Made by a program: the position numbers and the translations under genes. Shown here in pieces: positions 7,094-14,595 of a stretch of DNA of 34,609 nucleotides. The notes below the pieces were generated by a model. That model made no database searches and was not told the origin of the DNA. It saw only the letters and a program-made list of their open reading frames with translations. Each line of letters begins with the position of its first letter. Within the stretch, counting starts at the first letter, position 1. Source of the stretch: a virus; the IMG/VR virus record IMGVR_UViG_3300017613_000771, positions 1-34,609 of that record, one strand, 5' to 3'.

Positions 7094-8471
7094 TGACTTC
7101 TTAGAAAAGATCATAGTTAAGGGCATGACTAGTGATAAGGATTTCCTTGTACTAACATCGTCTGTTTTCGAAGCTAAGTATTTCGATGATCCTTATATAA
7201 GGCATGTATTCGATTTCTGTAAAAACTATTTTGTCGAGTATAACAACATACCAAATAGAGATTCTATTATAAATTCCTCCGAGGATGACTCAGAGAGCAT
7301 TAAAACTCTCTTGGAGGAAACAGAGCAGATGGAATTTGACGTTGCTCAGTCTTATGAGTTCCTTTTAGAGCAGTCAAATGACTACCTCAAAGAGAAAGCA
7401 TTGAAAAATGCTATAGTGGAATCCATAGAAGATGTTGAAAACCCCGAAAGGCGCAACCAGATCCGCAACAGGATAGAGGATGCGCTAGTCAAGGATCTCA
7501 AGATAGACTTAGGACTCCATTACTTCCAGCATTTAGCTGCACGCCTACGGAGAATCTTCCAGGCAAGTGATGAAAAGATACCTACCCTCTTCCCTGTATT
7601 CGATGAATTCATAAATGGAGGCTTTCCTCCTTTCACTCTCTCAATTATAACTGCAAAGATCCACGGTGGCAAGAGTAATACTATGGCGAACTTCGCAGCA
7701 AGGCAAGTTTTGGCTGGATATAATCCTGTAGTCATCTCATTGGAAATGGGCCAGGATGCTTTCGCTCAGAGATTCGATGGTATCTACTCATGTCTAGATG
7801 TTAATAGGATGTATGTATCAGATAATCGCAAGCGAGAACTATTTCAGAAATTGGTAGCAATAAAAGCTACGGAGAACAGAGGAGAGTTATTCATTAAACA
7901 GTTTCCGACAGGTGAGGCATCGGTGCTTGACTTTAAGATCTATCTGCGTGAGCTAATTATGCGAGATGTCAATCCGAGTATCCTCTATGTTGACTATATA
8001 AATCTAATGAAGACTGCTTTTAAGGTAGAGCAGAATATGTACTCTACTGTCAAGCGAGTAGCAGAGGAGTTAAGAGCGTTGTCCTTTGAATTTGAGATCC
8101 CTGTAGTATCAGTGTCTCAGCTAAATAGAGAGGGAACCTTTGTTAATTTTGATTCATTAGACTTTAACTACATTGCAGAGAGTCTTGGCGTTCCTGCCAC
8201 TGCTGACTTCATGGCTATCCTTGGCACCGACGAGGATAACATGGTCTATGAGAATGAAATACTCTATAAGATTACTAAAAATAGACTAGGTGGTCGAGTA
8301 GGGCAATTTGATAAATTTTATCTTGACGCCAGAAGTTTAAAGATGTATGATAGCTGTGAAGAAGATGTTTGGCTTGAAGATGCTGAGATTTCTGGTGACG
8401 ATAGAACTTCTGTAGATCATGACGCTATAGAGGAGAGAAACGGAAGAAGGAATGGAAGGAGAAGAGACTAA
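7077..8471 (+). CDS. gp41: Replicative DNA helicase, gp41/DnaB-like
   Basis: A 464-aa RecA-fold hexameric helicase. The N-terminal 150 residues are helical, as in DnaB-type proteins. The motor domain has Walker A AKIHGGKS (193-200), VVISLEM (218-224), Walker B ILYVDYINLM (302-311) and SQLNRE (347-352). It would unwind DNA 5' to 3' at the fork and work with primase and gp43. The start is TTG 7077, chosen because GGAGG (7066-7070) sits 6 bp upstream. The next ATG would remove 16 residues and has no such site. The start overlaps the release-factor gene by 17 bp. No gp61 primase or gp59 loader was seen here. Confidence 0.88.
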   Translation: MERLNSDFLEKIIVKGMTSDKDFLVLTSSVFEAKYFDDPYIRHVFDFCKNYFVEYNNIPNRDSIINSSEDDSESIKTLLEETEQMEFDVAQSYEFLLEQSNDYLKEKALKNAIVESIEDVENPERRNQIRNRIEDALVKDLKIDLGLHYFQHLAARLRRIFQASDEKIPTLFPVFDEFINGGFPPFTLSIITAKIHGGKSNTMANFAARQVLAGYNPVVISLEMGQDAFAQRFDGIYSCLDVNRMYVSDNRKRELFQKLVAIKATENRGELFIKQFPTGEASVLDFKIYLRELIMRDVNPSILYVDYINLMKTAFKVEQNMYSTVKRVAEELRALSFEFEIPVVSVSQLNREGTFVNFDSLDFNYIAESLGVPATADFMAILGTDEDNMVYENEILYKITKNRLGGRVGQFDKFYLDARSLKMYDSCEEDVWLEDAEISGDDRTSVDHDAIEERNGRRNGRRRD

Positions 8472-8770
8472 TGTTTGGATTAGGAATAGTCGAAGCTATT
8501 GGAAATTTTATTAAGAAAAAGAAACTACTAGGTTTATATTCAGAAGATCAGATCCACGCTCTAAGAGAGCTACAGGATCACTATATGACAGAGGAAGAGT
8601 CAGAGTTCACAGTTGGGCCTTCTTCTGGTAGTTCCTCTTGGAGTCCTCCTGCCAGTGGAGGAAGAGTATTAACTAGTGAGTATTTTCACGGTCTTGAAGA
8701 AAGGTTAGAAAAGTTAGGAATAGAGGAAGAAGAATTCTTCAAAAAAGAAGAATTTGATATAGAAGAGTAA
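8471..8770 (+). CDS. Small acidic protein of unknown function between helicase and polymerase
   Basis: ATG 8471 shares a base with the helicase stop (TAATG). The 99-aa protein has a short N-terminal hydrophobic/amphipathic stretch (FGLGIVEAIGNFI) followed by KKKK, a central Gly/Ser/Pro linker (PSSGSSSWSPPASGG) and a strongly acidic C-terminal helix (EERLEKLGIEEEEFFKKEEF). The pattern is of two short helices joined by a flexible linker. Its location in the replication operon suggests a partner of the helicase or polymerase, but no homologue is recognised. Confidence 0.6.
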   Translation: MFGLGIVEAIGNFIKKKKLLGLYSEDQIHALRELQDHYMTEEESEFTVGPSSGSSSWSPPASGGRVLTSEYFHGLEERLEKLGIEEEEFFKKEEFDIEE

Positions 8771-8828
8771 AATAAAATAGACTATAAGCAGATGGGCTGA
8801 GAAAAGTCATAATGCTTGAGGAGGTCGT

Positions 8829-11534
8829 ATGTTTAAGAATTGTTTTTATGATACTAGAAGAAGTGAAATGCACCTATGGGAGCAGATCAACGGAGAAGAT
8901 TTAGAGACTATCATTCCCTGGACGCCTTACGTTTACATGCCATCCAAGTCGTCACCAATCAAAACCATTTTCGGAAAATCAGTCTACAGAAAAGAATTCG
9001 AAACTTACTTTGACTACCATAAGTTTCAAAAGGAAAGCAATGCTAGTCACTTGTATGAGAACAGAGTAAGATTTGAGATCCAGTTCTTAGCAGAGCGGTA
9101 TCATGGGATACCAGATGAGGAGATCCCTGTACCTAAACTACTTGTTTACTACATAGATATCGAGGTACATGCTCCAGCGGGATTTCCAGAACCAAAAGAT
9201 GCCGCTGATCAAGTTACTCTGGTTTCAGTTAGGAATAGCAAAACAAATCATACTACTACCTTTGGTTTTAATCCTTGTATGAATCATTTCCAGGATACCG
9301 ATAGCATTTATGAAGCAGAAGGGGTTGACTACCATCATTGTGATACAGAAGAAGAACTGTTAAAGAAGTTCTTCCAGTGGATAGGTAGTAATCCTTGCGA
9401 TGTTCTTAGTGGTTGGAATATATGGGCGTTCGATTTACCATATCTAATCAATAGAACAGTAAACGTTTTTGGTGGTCAACAAGGTAAGCAGATGTACAGT
9501 AACTTCTCACGTAACGGAGTTGTGAATATCTGGAAGCAAAAAATGTCAGACGAGATCAACATCGATATGGGTGGTGTGGTTATTCTCGACTACTATAATG
9601 TTTATAGATGGTATGGAGAGAAACGTGAGCGATATACTCTAGAGTACGTTTCTCAAAAAGAATTAGGAGAGGGAAAACTTGACTATTCGCAATATAAAAA
9701 CCTTGGCGAGTTGATGGAGAAGGATTGGGATCTCTATACCGATTACAACGTAGTTGACTGTGAGCGAGTTCATGACCTGGAGAATAAGTTAGGATATATC
9801 AGGATGGTTCAAGGTCTAAGTCTATTGTGTAAGTCTCCTATGAAGTATTACAATGCTCAGACTCAGCTAATTGAGGGACTGATGCTAACGTATTATAGGA
9901 GGAAGAAACTTTGCGCTCCTCACCATTACGGAGGTGATCAAGTTAAGTTTAGAGCAGCATATGTTAAGAGTCCACAAGTCGGATTGCATGAGTGGGTTGT
10001 GGATGTGGATATCACTAGTAGTTATCCTTCTCATATTATTACTTTGAATATGTCTCTGGAAACCTTTGTCGGGAAGATCACAAGTGAACTGAAGGAGATA
10101 GAAATTATCAAGAGCGTTGCGAGAAGACGTTTTAATGATTTCAAGATGATTAAAGAAGACAAAGGAAAATGGAAAACGGTAGAAATGACCGAGGATAAAC
10201 TTGACAAGTTTAACCTTGCTCTGAAACGAGGACTACTCACTATCTCTCCTAACGGTGCGATTTTCTCTACTAAAAAGCATGGAGTTGTAGCTGAAGTTGA
10301 GAAGGCTGTTTTCTTCAAACGAAAAGAAGTAAAGGGTATGAGAGATAAACATGGGCATTTGGCTAATGAGACAAAAGATAAGGAGCAGCAAGAGCATAAG
10401 GAACGTGAGAAGGAATTCGACTCACTCCAGTTAGCTCTAAAGATTATGATGAATGCCTTCTTTGGAATTCTTAGCGTGCCTTACTCCAGGTACTTCAATG
10501 TCCATATAGCGGAAGCTATTACCTACGGAGGTAGGCATACCATTTTAAGAGGTCAAGATTTCTGTAATGACCTTTTAAATGACCCAACAAAAGACCTGAT
10601 AGACTTGTTTGATGGTGATCATACTCCTAATGTCGAAAAGAAGGATTATGTTAAGTATATCGACACTGACTCACTATTTGTTGGTTTAGGTGAATGGATC
10701 TGTGATCAAGGATATACAGAGAAATGGATTGCTCTACCAGATGAGGAAAAAATCAAATGGGTTCAAACTATTTCTGGAATTATGGAGAAGTATATTGATG
10801 ATCGCATATTCAATGAAGTACAATTAGGTGACTATAACTCACAGGTACATGACTTCAAGATTGGATTTAAACAAGAGATCATTGCCAAGTCTGCTCTCTT
10901 CGTAAAGAAGAAGAAGTACTCGTATCACCTAGTCAATAAAGAAGGAGTACCAAAGGACGATCTAAAGACTACAGGATTAGAGATCGTTAGGAGTGATAGC
11001 TCAGAGGCAATCAGACCGAGACTGAAGAGAATAATGGAAATGATTGTCAAGCAAGATACCGATGAGAACATAGCTGCTCAGATCCGTAAGTACAGGAAAG
11101 AGTTAATGGAAATGTCTCCTGCTGAATTAGCTGCTAACGTGGGAATAAACAATATCCGAAAGTACATCCGAAAAGATGACAAGTCCTTTGATATAGGTCA
11201 AGAGACAGAAGCAAGACCGAAAAAAGGTACACCTTGGCATGTCAAGGGAGTCTACAATTACAGGAAGCTATTAGAGCATATGGATATTCAGCATAAATAT
11301 GAGGATATTTACGAGGGACTAAAAGCCAAAGTGATCTATGTCAAAAAGAATCCTTTCAATGTGGATATGATTACATTCCAGGAATGGCCTACCGAATTCG
11401 ATGAAATGATTCAATATGATTATGAAACTATGATCGAGAAGTTTTTTATCAATAAGATTAGGACGTTACTGTCGCCGTTGGGTAAGGAACATATCGTCGA
11501 TCATGATGATACGAGATTGAGCGTTTTCTTTTAG
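8829..11534 (+). CDS. gp43: Family B DNA polymerase with 3'-5' exonuclease, gp43-like
   Basis: A 901-aa protein (T4 gp43 is 898). Exonuclease motifs: DIE (110-112), NIWAFD (197-202) and YNVVD (306-310). Polymerase motifs: A, DITSSYPS (394-401); B, KIMMNAFFG (538-546); C, DTDS (612-615); and a later KKKKYSYH. All catalytic acidic residues are present, so both polymerising and proofreading activities should be intact. GGAGG precedes ATG 8829 and a strong terminator follows the gene. It is a single uninterrupted frame with no intron or intein insertion. It works with the gp41 helicase encoded just upstream. Confidence 0.95.
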   Translation: MFKNCFYDTRRSEMHLWEQINGEDLETIIPWTPYVYMPSKSSPIKTIFGKSVYRKEFETYFDYHKFQKESNASHLYENRVRFEIQFLAERYHGIPDEEIPVPKLLVYYIDIEVHAPAGFPEPKDAADQVTLVSVRNSKTNHTTTFGFNPCMNHFQDTDSIYEAEGVDYHHCDTEEELLKKFFQWIGSNPCDVLSGWNIWAFDLPYLINRTVNVFGGQQGKQMYSNFSRNGVVNIWKQKMSDEINIDMGGVVILDYYNVYRWYGEKRERYTLEYVSQKELGEGKLDYSQYKNLGELMEKDWDLYTDYNVVDCERVHDLENKLGYIRMVQGLSLLCKSPMKYYNAQTQLIEGLMLTYYRRKKLCAPHHYGGDQVKFRAAYVKSPQVGLHEWVVDVDITSSYPSHIITLNMSLETFVGKITSELKEIEIIKSVARRRFNDFKMIKEDKGKWKTVEMTEDKLDKFNLALKRGLLTISPNGAIFSTKKHGVVAEVEKAVFFKRKEVKGMRDKHGHLANETKDKEQQEHKEREKEFDSLQLALKIMMNAFFGILSVPYSRYFNVHIAEAITYGGRHTILRGQDFCNDLLNDPTKDLIDLFDGDHTPNVEKKDYVKYIDTDSLFVGLGEWICDQGYTEKWIALPDEEKIKWVQTISGIMEKYIDDRIFNEVQLGDYNSQVHDFKIGFKQEIIAKSALFVKKKKYSYHLVNKEGVPKDDLKTTGLEIVRSDSSEAIRPRLKRIMEMIVKQDTDENIAAQIRKYRKELMEMSPAELAANVGINNIRKYIRKDDKSFDIGQETEARPKKGTPWHVKGVYNYRKLLEHMDIQHKYEDIYEGLKAKVIYVKKNPFNVDMITFQEWPTEFDEMIQYDYETMIEKFFINKIRTLLSPLGKEHIVDHDDTRLSVFF

Positions 11535-11559
11535 AAATAGTCTACCGTAAAGTGGGACA

Positions 11560-11598
11560 ATCGGCATAAGGTACTGAAACCTATGCCGATTTTTTTTT
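11560..11598 (+). terminator. Rho-independent terminator after DNA polymerase
   Basis: An inverted repeat ATCGGCATAAGG / CCTATGCCGAT, with one bulged A and a short loop (TACTGAAA), is followed directly by eight T residues and further T tracts. It ends the release factor-helicase-polymerase transcript and insulates the early promoter that starts 20 bp later. Confidence 0.85.
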
Positions 11599-11618
11599 CA
11601 TTTTTTTGCATTTTTTCC

Positions 11619-11647
11619 TTGACAGTCTATCTTATACAAGGTATAAT
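11619..11647 (+). promoter_or_regulatory. Strong sigma70 promoter, copy 1 of 3
   Basis: Consensus TTGACA (11619-11624) and TATAAT (11642-11647) with 17-bp spacing. About 55 bp around it (through GAATTATAAAACAATGAAAAAGG) is nearly the same as at 11960 and 12899, which points to duplication of one promoter-leader cassette. It should be read by unmodified host polymerase immediately after infection. Confidence 0.85.
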
Positions 11648-11660
11648 GAATTATAAAACA

Positions 11661-11786
11661 ATGAAAAAGGCAATAAAAAACATAACAATAGCGATCATGA
11701 TAACAATAAGCATAAACAGTGCAGCGACAATCAAAAATATAAATACTGAAAACTTTAAAACTATATCAATCCATCAACCTAAATAG
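11661..11786 (+). CDS. Possible 41-residue secreted or membrane peptide (weak)
   Basis: An open frame begins at ATG 11661, only 14 bp past the -10 box of promoter copy 1, with no ribosome site. It could start further upstream only by running through the promoter and terminator. The peptide starts MKKAIKNITIAIMITISIN and continues SAATIKNI, which looks like a Sec signal peptide (basic, hydrophobic, then small residues), followed by about 17 polar residues. It may instead be the degenerate remains of the leader and gene once carried by this cassette. A TATAAATA box lies inside it. Confidence 0.3.
   Translation: MKKAIKNITIAIMITISINSAATIKNINTENFKTISIHQPK
11738..11745 (+). promoter_or_regulatory. 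TATAAATA box, possible late promoter for the acidic mini-gene
   Basis: An exact late-promoter box 51 bp upstream of ATG 11796. If used, the acidic protein would be made late as well as early. It may be chance in a very AT-rich stretch. Confidence 0.35.
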
Positions 11787-11795
11787 GAGCAAAAC

Positions 11796-11951
11796 ATGAG
11801 TTATTACAATGACATAGATGATTACGATGCCGATAAAGAAGAAATGTTTAAATATGGGTTTTGTTCGGCTGCTGAAATGGAACTTCATGAGGACGAGGAA
11901 GAAAACCTAGATGATTTTTTCGATAGACTTCATGCCAATGTCGTTTGTTAA
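11796..11951 (+). CDS. 51-residue acidic early protein
   Basis: ATG 11796 has AGGAG at 11785-11789. The peptide is strongly acidic (YYNDIDDYDADKEEMF at the N-terminus, then ELHEDEEENLDDFFDRLH), with Cys at 23 and 51. Very acidic small early proteins in phages often act as DNA mimics or inhibit host enzymes, but that is only a possibility here. It lies between promoter copies 1 and 2, in its own transcription unit. No family recognised. Confidence 0.6.
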   Translation: MSYYNDIDDYDADKEEMFKYGFCSAAEMELHEDEEENLDDFFDRLHANVVC

Positions 11952-11959
11952 AATAATCC

Positions 11960-11988
11960 TTGACATTGTATATTATTCAAGATATAAT
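11960..11988 (+). promoter_or_regulatory. Strong sigma70 promoter, copy 2 of 3
   Basis: TTGACA (11960-11965), 17-bp spacer, TATAAT (11983-11988), then the shared leader GAATTATAAACAATCAAAAA with AAGGA as ribosome site in front of ATG 12019. Confidence 0.88.
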
Positions 11989-12018
11989 GAATTATAAACA
12001 ATCAAAAAGGAAATAAAA

Positions 12019-12480
12019 ATGGAATCTTACTGCTACACTGGCGATATAAAAAAATTAAAACCAAATGGCTGGATATTTCAGAAGCTATATGCCAGGAATT
12101 ATAAGACATATCGCAAAGACAATATCATTATGTACGTTGTTTCCAACATGCGAATAGAGATAGACAACATAAAAGCAAAGTATCAACCTAAAGTCATTGA
12201 ATTTATTATTGATAATATAGATAAACCAGATTCATTTTGGCAATCAAAATCCGAAATTCCGATTTTCAAAGATACATTGTTTGCAAATTGGGTACTCCAA
12301 GATGGCGAAATCATTACAAGAAAACAAGCAAACATAAACAAAAGAGATTGGCATCTTGCATGGGAAAAGGATAACGATATTGAATATTTGGAAGATGGCA
12401 CTCGTTTAGGAATTGAATTGATTAACTCCATAAAAGAACTAATCAAATTAGGAGGAGTTGAAAAATGGATCGAAGGTTAG
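12019..12480 (+). CDS. Early protein of unknown function
   Basis: First gene behind promoter copy 2, with AAAAAGGA as ribosome site. The 153-aa protein is of mixed alpha/beta character with many aromatic residues: MESYCYTGDIKKLKPNGWIF at the N-terminus, then a basic segment around YKTYRKDN and a C-terminal helix (GIELINSIKELIKLGG). No catalytic or metal-binding motif is evident. It overlaps the next gene by 16 bp, so the two form an operon. Expression from a consensus promoter suggests a role in host takeover or early metabolism, which is inference only. Confidence 0.65.
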   Translation: MESYCYTGDIKKLKPNGWIFQKLYARNYKTYRKDNIIMYVVSNMRIEIDNIKAKYQPKVIEFIIDNIDKPDSFWQSKSEIPIFKDTLFANWVLQDGEIITRKQANINKRDWHLAWEKDNDIEYLEDGTRLGIELINSIKELIKLGGVEKWIEG

Positions 12481-12893
12481 AGAGAAAACTCAAAAGAATC
12501 GAGCAGTTACAAGAAGAAGCCAATGATATTGCAGTGGACATCGTTATCAAAGAAGCCAGAAGAATCCTCAATGAAGACAATGACTTATTCGAGTTCGTCA
12601 TGGCAATGGGATCTTGCTTCTTTACCATTAAAGATGGTGGTCGTTATGATACAAATGATATGACCGATGAGGAATACGAAGAATGGTGTTATTCAGATGG
12701 TTATATCAACGTTCATAATGGAATTGCCGAAAATGATCACCATCAACACGATTTTTTTAAATTGGTCGATGATCTGGATGAGAATTTTGGTGTGACTGGC
12801 TATCCTGTTAGATTTACTGCGAATTCCGAGCGGGTTCATGATTGGGGAGACACTATAAAAGATCCAGTAATTTATATTCAAAGATGCAAATAA
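12465..12893 (+). CDS. Early acidic protein of unknown function
   Basis: AGGAGG just before ATG 12465, inside the end of the previous gene. The 142-aa protein starts with a coiled-coil-like basic/acidic helix (RRLERKLKRIEQLQEEAND), followed by an acidic domain with clustered His and Asp: YDTNDMTDEEYEEW, then AENDHHQHDFF and DDLDENFG. The His/Asp cluster could bind metal. I recognise no family. It is the second and last gene of this early unit; promoter copy 3 follows 6 bp after the stop. Confidence 0.65.
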   Translation: MDRRLERKLKRIEQLQEEANDIAVDIVIKEARRILNEDNDLFEFVMAMGSCFFTIKDGGRYDTNDMTDEEYEEWCYSDGYINVHNGIAENDHHQHDFFKLVDDLDENFGVTGYPVRFTANSERVHDWGDTIKDPVIYIQRCK

Positions 12894-12898
12894 AACCC

Positions 12899-12927
12899 TT
12901 GACATTGTATCTTATTCAAGGTATAAT
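12899..12927 (+). promoter_or_regulatory. Strong sigma70 promoter, copy 3 of 3
   Basis: TTGACA (12899-12904), 17-bp spacer, TATAAT (12922-12927). From TTGACATTGTAT through AATCAAAAAGG it is almost identical to copy 2, and is followed by AAGGGAG as ribosome site for ATG 12959. Confidence 0.88.
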
Positions 12928-12958
12928 GAATTATAAACAATCAAAAAGGGAGAAAAAA

Positions 12959-13150
12959 ATGCTATCAAAATTCGATCTTTACAAAACTGCGAGACTGAAA
13001 AAAAATACTCTTGATCACCTTCAGAGTTTAACTCACGATGGTTTTGTGAAGGTTTTAGGTCATCTCAATGAAGTTCTTATTAGTATCGAACTCAAAGATG
13101 GTCGAAAAGAATATGTCCATAAAACTCATCTTGAAAGATTTTGTTTATAA
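12959..13150 (+). CDS. Small early protein of unknown function
   Basis: A longer frame extends upstream through the promoter, but AAGGGAG followed by ATG 12959 sets the start, giving 63 aa. The N-terminal half is a helix (SKFDLYKTARLKKNTLDHLQ), and the C-terminal half looks like a beta hairpin (VLISIELKDGRKEYVH) that could be a small SH3-like or Tudor-like barrel binding nucleic acid. That assignment is tentative. It heads the long early operon that runs through to DNA ligase. Confidence 0.6.
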   Translation: MLSKFDLYKTARLKKNTLDHLQSLTHDGFVKVLGHLNEVLISIELKDGRKEYVHKTHLERFCL

Positions 13151-13164
13151 AAAGGAGATTACCA

Positions 13165-13449
13165 TTGAAAAAACAATTCGATACAGGTTGCCAGGATTTA
13201 GGATTTAGCGGTGTTATTTCGCTGTATGAGGCCAAAAATATTTTTCTAGGCCTTGGCATCGAATACGCTCATATCGTTGAAAATCGGTTCAATGAGCGCA
13301 ATGGACGTGTGAATTCTGGAATCCATGCATATTTTGTCAATGAAGATGGAAACGAGCTAGGCTATTATACACCTTGCATGGATTCTGTCATGGTTTTTGA
13401 AAAACCTAGAATCGTCGGAATCGTTCAAAATTTACATTTCATCGAATAG
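13165..13449 (+). CDS. Small early protein of unknown function (TTG start)
   Basis: The start is chosen at TTG 13165, since AAGGAG (13152-13157) lies 7 bp upstream. An upstream TTG at 13141 lies inside the previous gene and has no ribosome site. The 94-aa protein appears to be a compact alpha/beta domain: GVISLYEAKNIFLGLGIEY, then GIHAYFVNEDGNELGYY and FEKPRIVGIVQNLHFIE. No active-site motif is recognised. It is co-transcribed with the genes on each side. Confidence 0.6.
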   Translation: MKKQFDTGCQDLGFSGVISLYEAKNIFLGLGIEYAHIVENRFNERNGRVNSGIHAYFVNEDGNELGYYTPCMDSVMVFEKPRIVGIVQNLHFIE

Positions 13450-13462
13450 AAAGGAAATCATT

Positions 13463-14035
13463 ATGGGTTGGACTTATTTCCAAAAACCGTCAAATATTAC
13501 TGAGTGGTTTAAAGATACCCTAACCTGGGAATCCGACAAGAGGAAGAATACTTGTCTCAAGACTGCCATCAAATTCAGGGAAGCATATGCCGCAGTCGAA
13601 ACCGTCAACAAAGAGACTGGTGAACGTTACGTATGGGCTGCTGTTTTCATGCTGAACTACACCAGAGACTATGACTACAACTTCGGTTATAAGGATATGG
13701 ATGAAACCTATGGGCCAAATATCAGTAATTGCCCTGCTTCCATCTTGGATCTCCTGACTCCCCTAGAAGATCATCCTATCTCTGATGAGTCAAGAGGTTG
13801 GGCTGCTGCTTGGCGTGAGCGTTGCCGTAAGAATCTGAATACTACTCCTATCAAGTTCGGCCAGAAGATCGAATTTTTCAAGGCTCCTTATGGAATGCCT
13901 GATAAATGTCGAGTCTTTGAGAAGGTACGTTACGGACGCCGCCGCAACGTTTTCAAGGCTGCTACTGGCTATCTCATTCGTTTGTCGAAGTCAACTCTTA
14001 CTGGTTACGGATACAAAGTACTGGAGGCATCGTGA
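13463..14035 (+). CDS. DUF6927-like protein of unknown function
   Basis: AAGGAAA precedes ATG 13463; the frame is open further upstream, but only this ATG has a site. The 190-aa protein begins MGW and contains AAVETVNKETGERYVWAA, FGYKDMDETYGPNISNCPAS, ILDLLTP and WRERCRKN. From memory these conserved blocks are typical of the DUF6927 family, small proteins found in phages and plasmids with no known function. Codon use looks richer in C-ending codons than the neighbouring early genes, which could mean a more recent arrival. Its stop overlaps the GTG start of the next gene. Confidence 0.6.
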   Translation: MGWTYFQKPSNITEWFKDTLTWESDKRKNTCLKTAIKFREAYAAVETVNKETGERYVWAAVFMLNYTRDYDYNFGYKDMDETYGPNISNCPASILDLLTPLEDHPISDESRGWAAAWRERCRKNLNTTPIKFGQKIEFFKAPYGMPDKCRVFEKVRYGRRRNVFKAATGYLIRLSKSTLTGYGYKVLEAS

Positions 14036-14244
14036 AAAAATCTTTTCGAATTAAACTCAAAGTACAAAAATGCGATATCATATTCTCAGAAGGCATTGAA
14101 CCTGGAGTACTAGGCTTTAAAGATGTAGATTATGATCTCACAGAGGAAGAATATAAACATCCATTGTTTATCAAAAGTCTCCTTGACGAGAGAGAGGCTC
14201 TACTTGAAGAAATTATTGAATTCGAAGTGGAGGAAAATAAATGA
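14032..14244 (+). CDS. Small acidic early protein (GTG start)
   Basis: GGAGG at 14023-14027 is correctly placed for GTG 14032, which overlaps the previous stop. The 70-aa protein has a basic beta-rich N-terminus (KKSFRIKLKVQKCDIIF) and an acidic C-terminal helix (LLDEREALLEEIIEFEVEE). It shares 4 bp with the next ATG. No family recognised; the N-terminal beta segment resembles that of the 56-aa protein at 14410 (MKYRIKIVKV). Confidence 0.6.
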   Translation: MKKSFRIKLKVQKCDIIFSEGIEPGVLGFKDVDYDLTEEEYKHPLFIKSLLDEREALLEEIIEFEVEENK

Positions 14245-14408
14245 TTGATCTATCTCAAGTTATAAAAATTGACGGTATCAGTTACGAGGATAGAGAAAGA
14301 GCTATCAAAGAGAAAGAGAGAAAACTTTGGAAAGTAGTCAAGATCGGAATCGTTATTTCTCTCACTGCTTTTTTTGGTGGGATAGGAATGATAATATTTG
14401 GAGGTTAA
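14241..14408 (+). CDS. 55-residue single-pass membrane protein
   Basis: ATG 14241 follows AGTGGAGGAAAA and overlaps the previous stop by 4 bp; the stop is 1 bp from the next ATG. The first 30 residues are charged (YEDRERAIKEKERKLWKVVK), and residues 35-53 form a transmembrane helix (IGIVISLTAFFGGIGMIIF). The topology is probably N-in with the tail at the membrane. The exact fit between coupled genes supports it. Function unknown. Confidence 0.6.
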   Translation: MIDLSQVIKIDGISYEDRERAIKEKERKLWKVVKIGIVISLTAFFGGIGMIIFGG

Positions 14409-14409
14409 T

Positions 14410-14580
14410 ATGAAATATAGAATCAAAATAGTCAAGGTTACTTCTCCTTCTACGGAGCGACCTGTTAAAGACTTCGACATTGAGAAGGTAGAAGTTCAAG
14501 GGAAGAATATCAAAATCAAATTCTTACCGACATTGGCTGCTATCAAGAAAGCAATAAAAGAGGATATCTTCAGACCTTAA
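14410..14580 (+). CDS. 56-residue basic early protein
   Basis: GGAGG at about 14400-14404 precedes ATG 14410. The frame runs upstream to 14398, but the ribosome site favours this ATG. The protein is basic with a beta-strand N-terminus (MKYRIKIVKVTSPSTERP), a second beta segment (VEVQGKNIKIKFLPT) and a short basic helix at the end. It may bind nucleic acid; that is inferred from composition only. It lies 15 bp upstream of DNA ligase. Confidence 0.55.
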   Translation: MKYRIKIVKVTSPSTERPVKDFDIEKVEVQGKNIKIKFLPTLAAIKKAIKEDIFRP

Positions 14581-14595
14581 AAGGAGAAGTAAGAC

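Noticed and set aside
11583-11660. Extension of the small 11661 frame upstream to 11583
   Set aside because: The extension runs through the terminator T tract and the consensus promoter, so it cannot be part of the transcript from that promoter.
12842-12958. Longer version of the 12959 gene starting at 12842
   Set aside because: It would read through promoter copy 3; AAGGGAG and ATG 12959 mark the true start.
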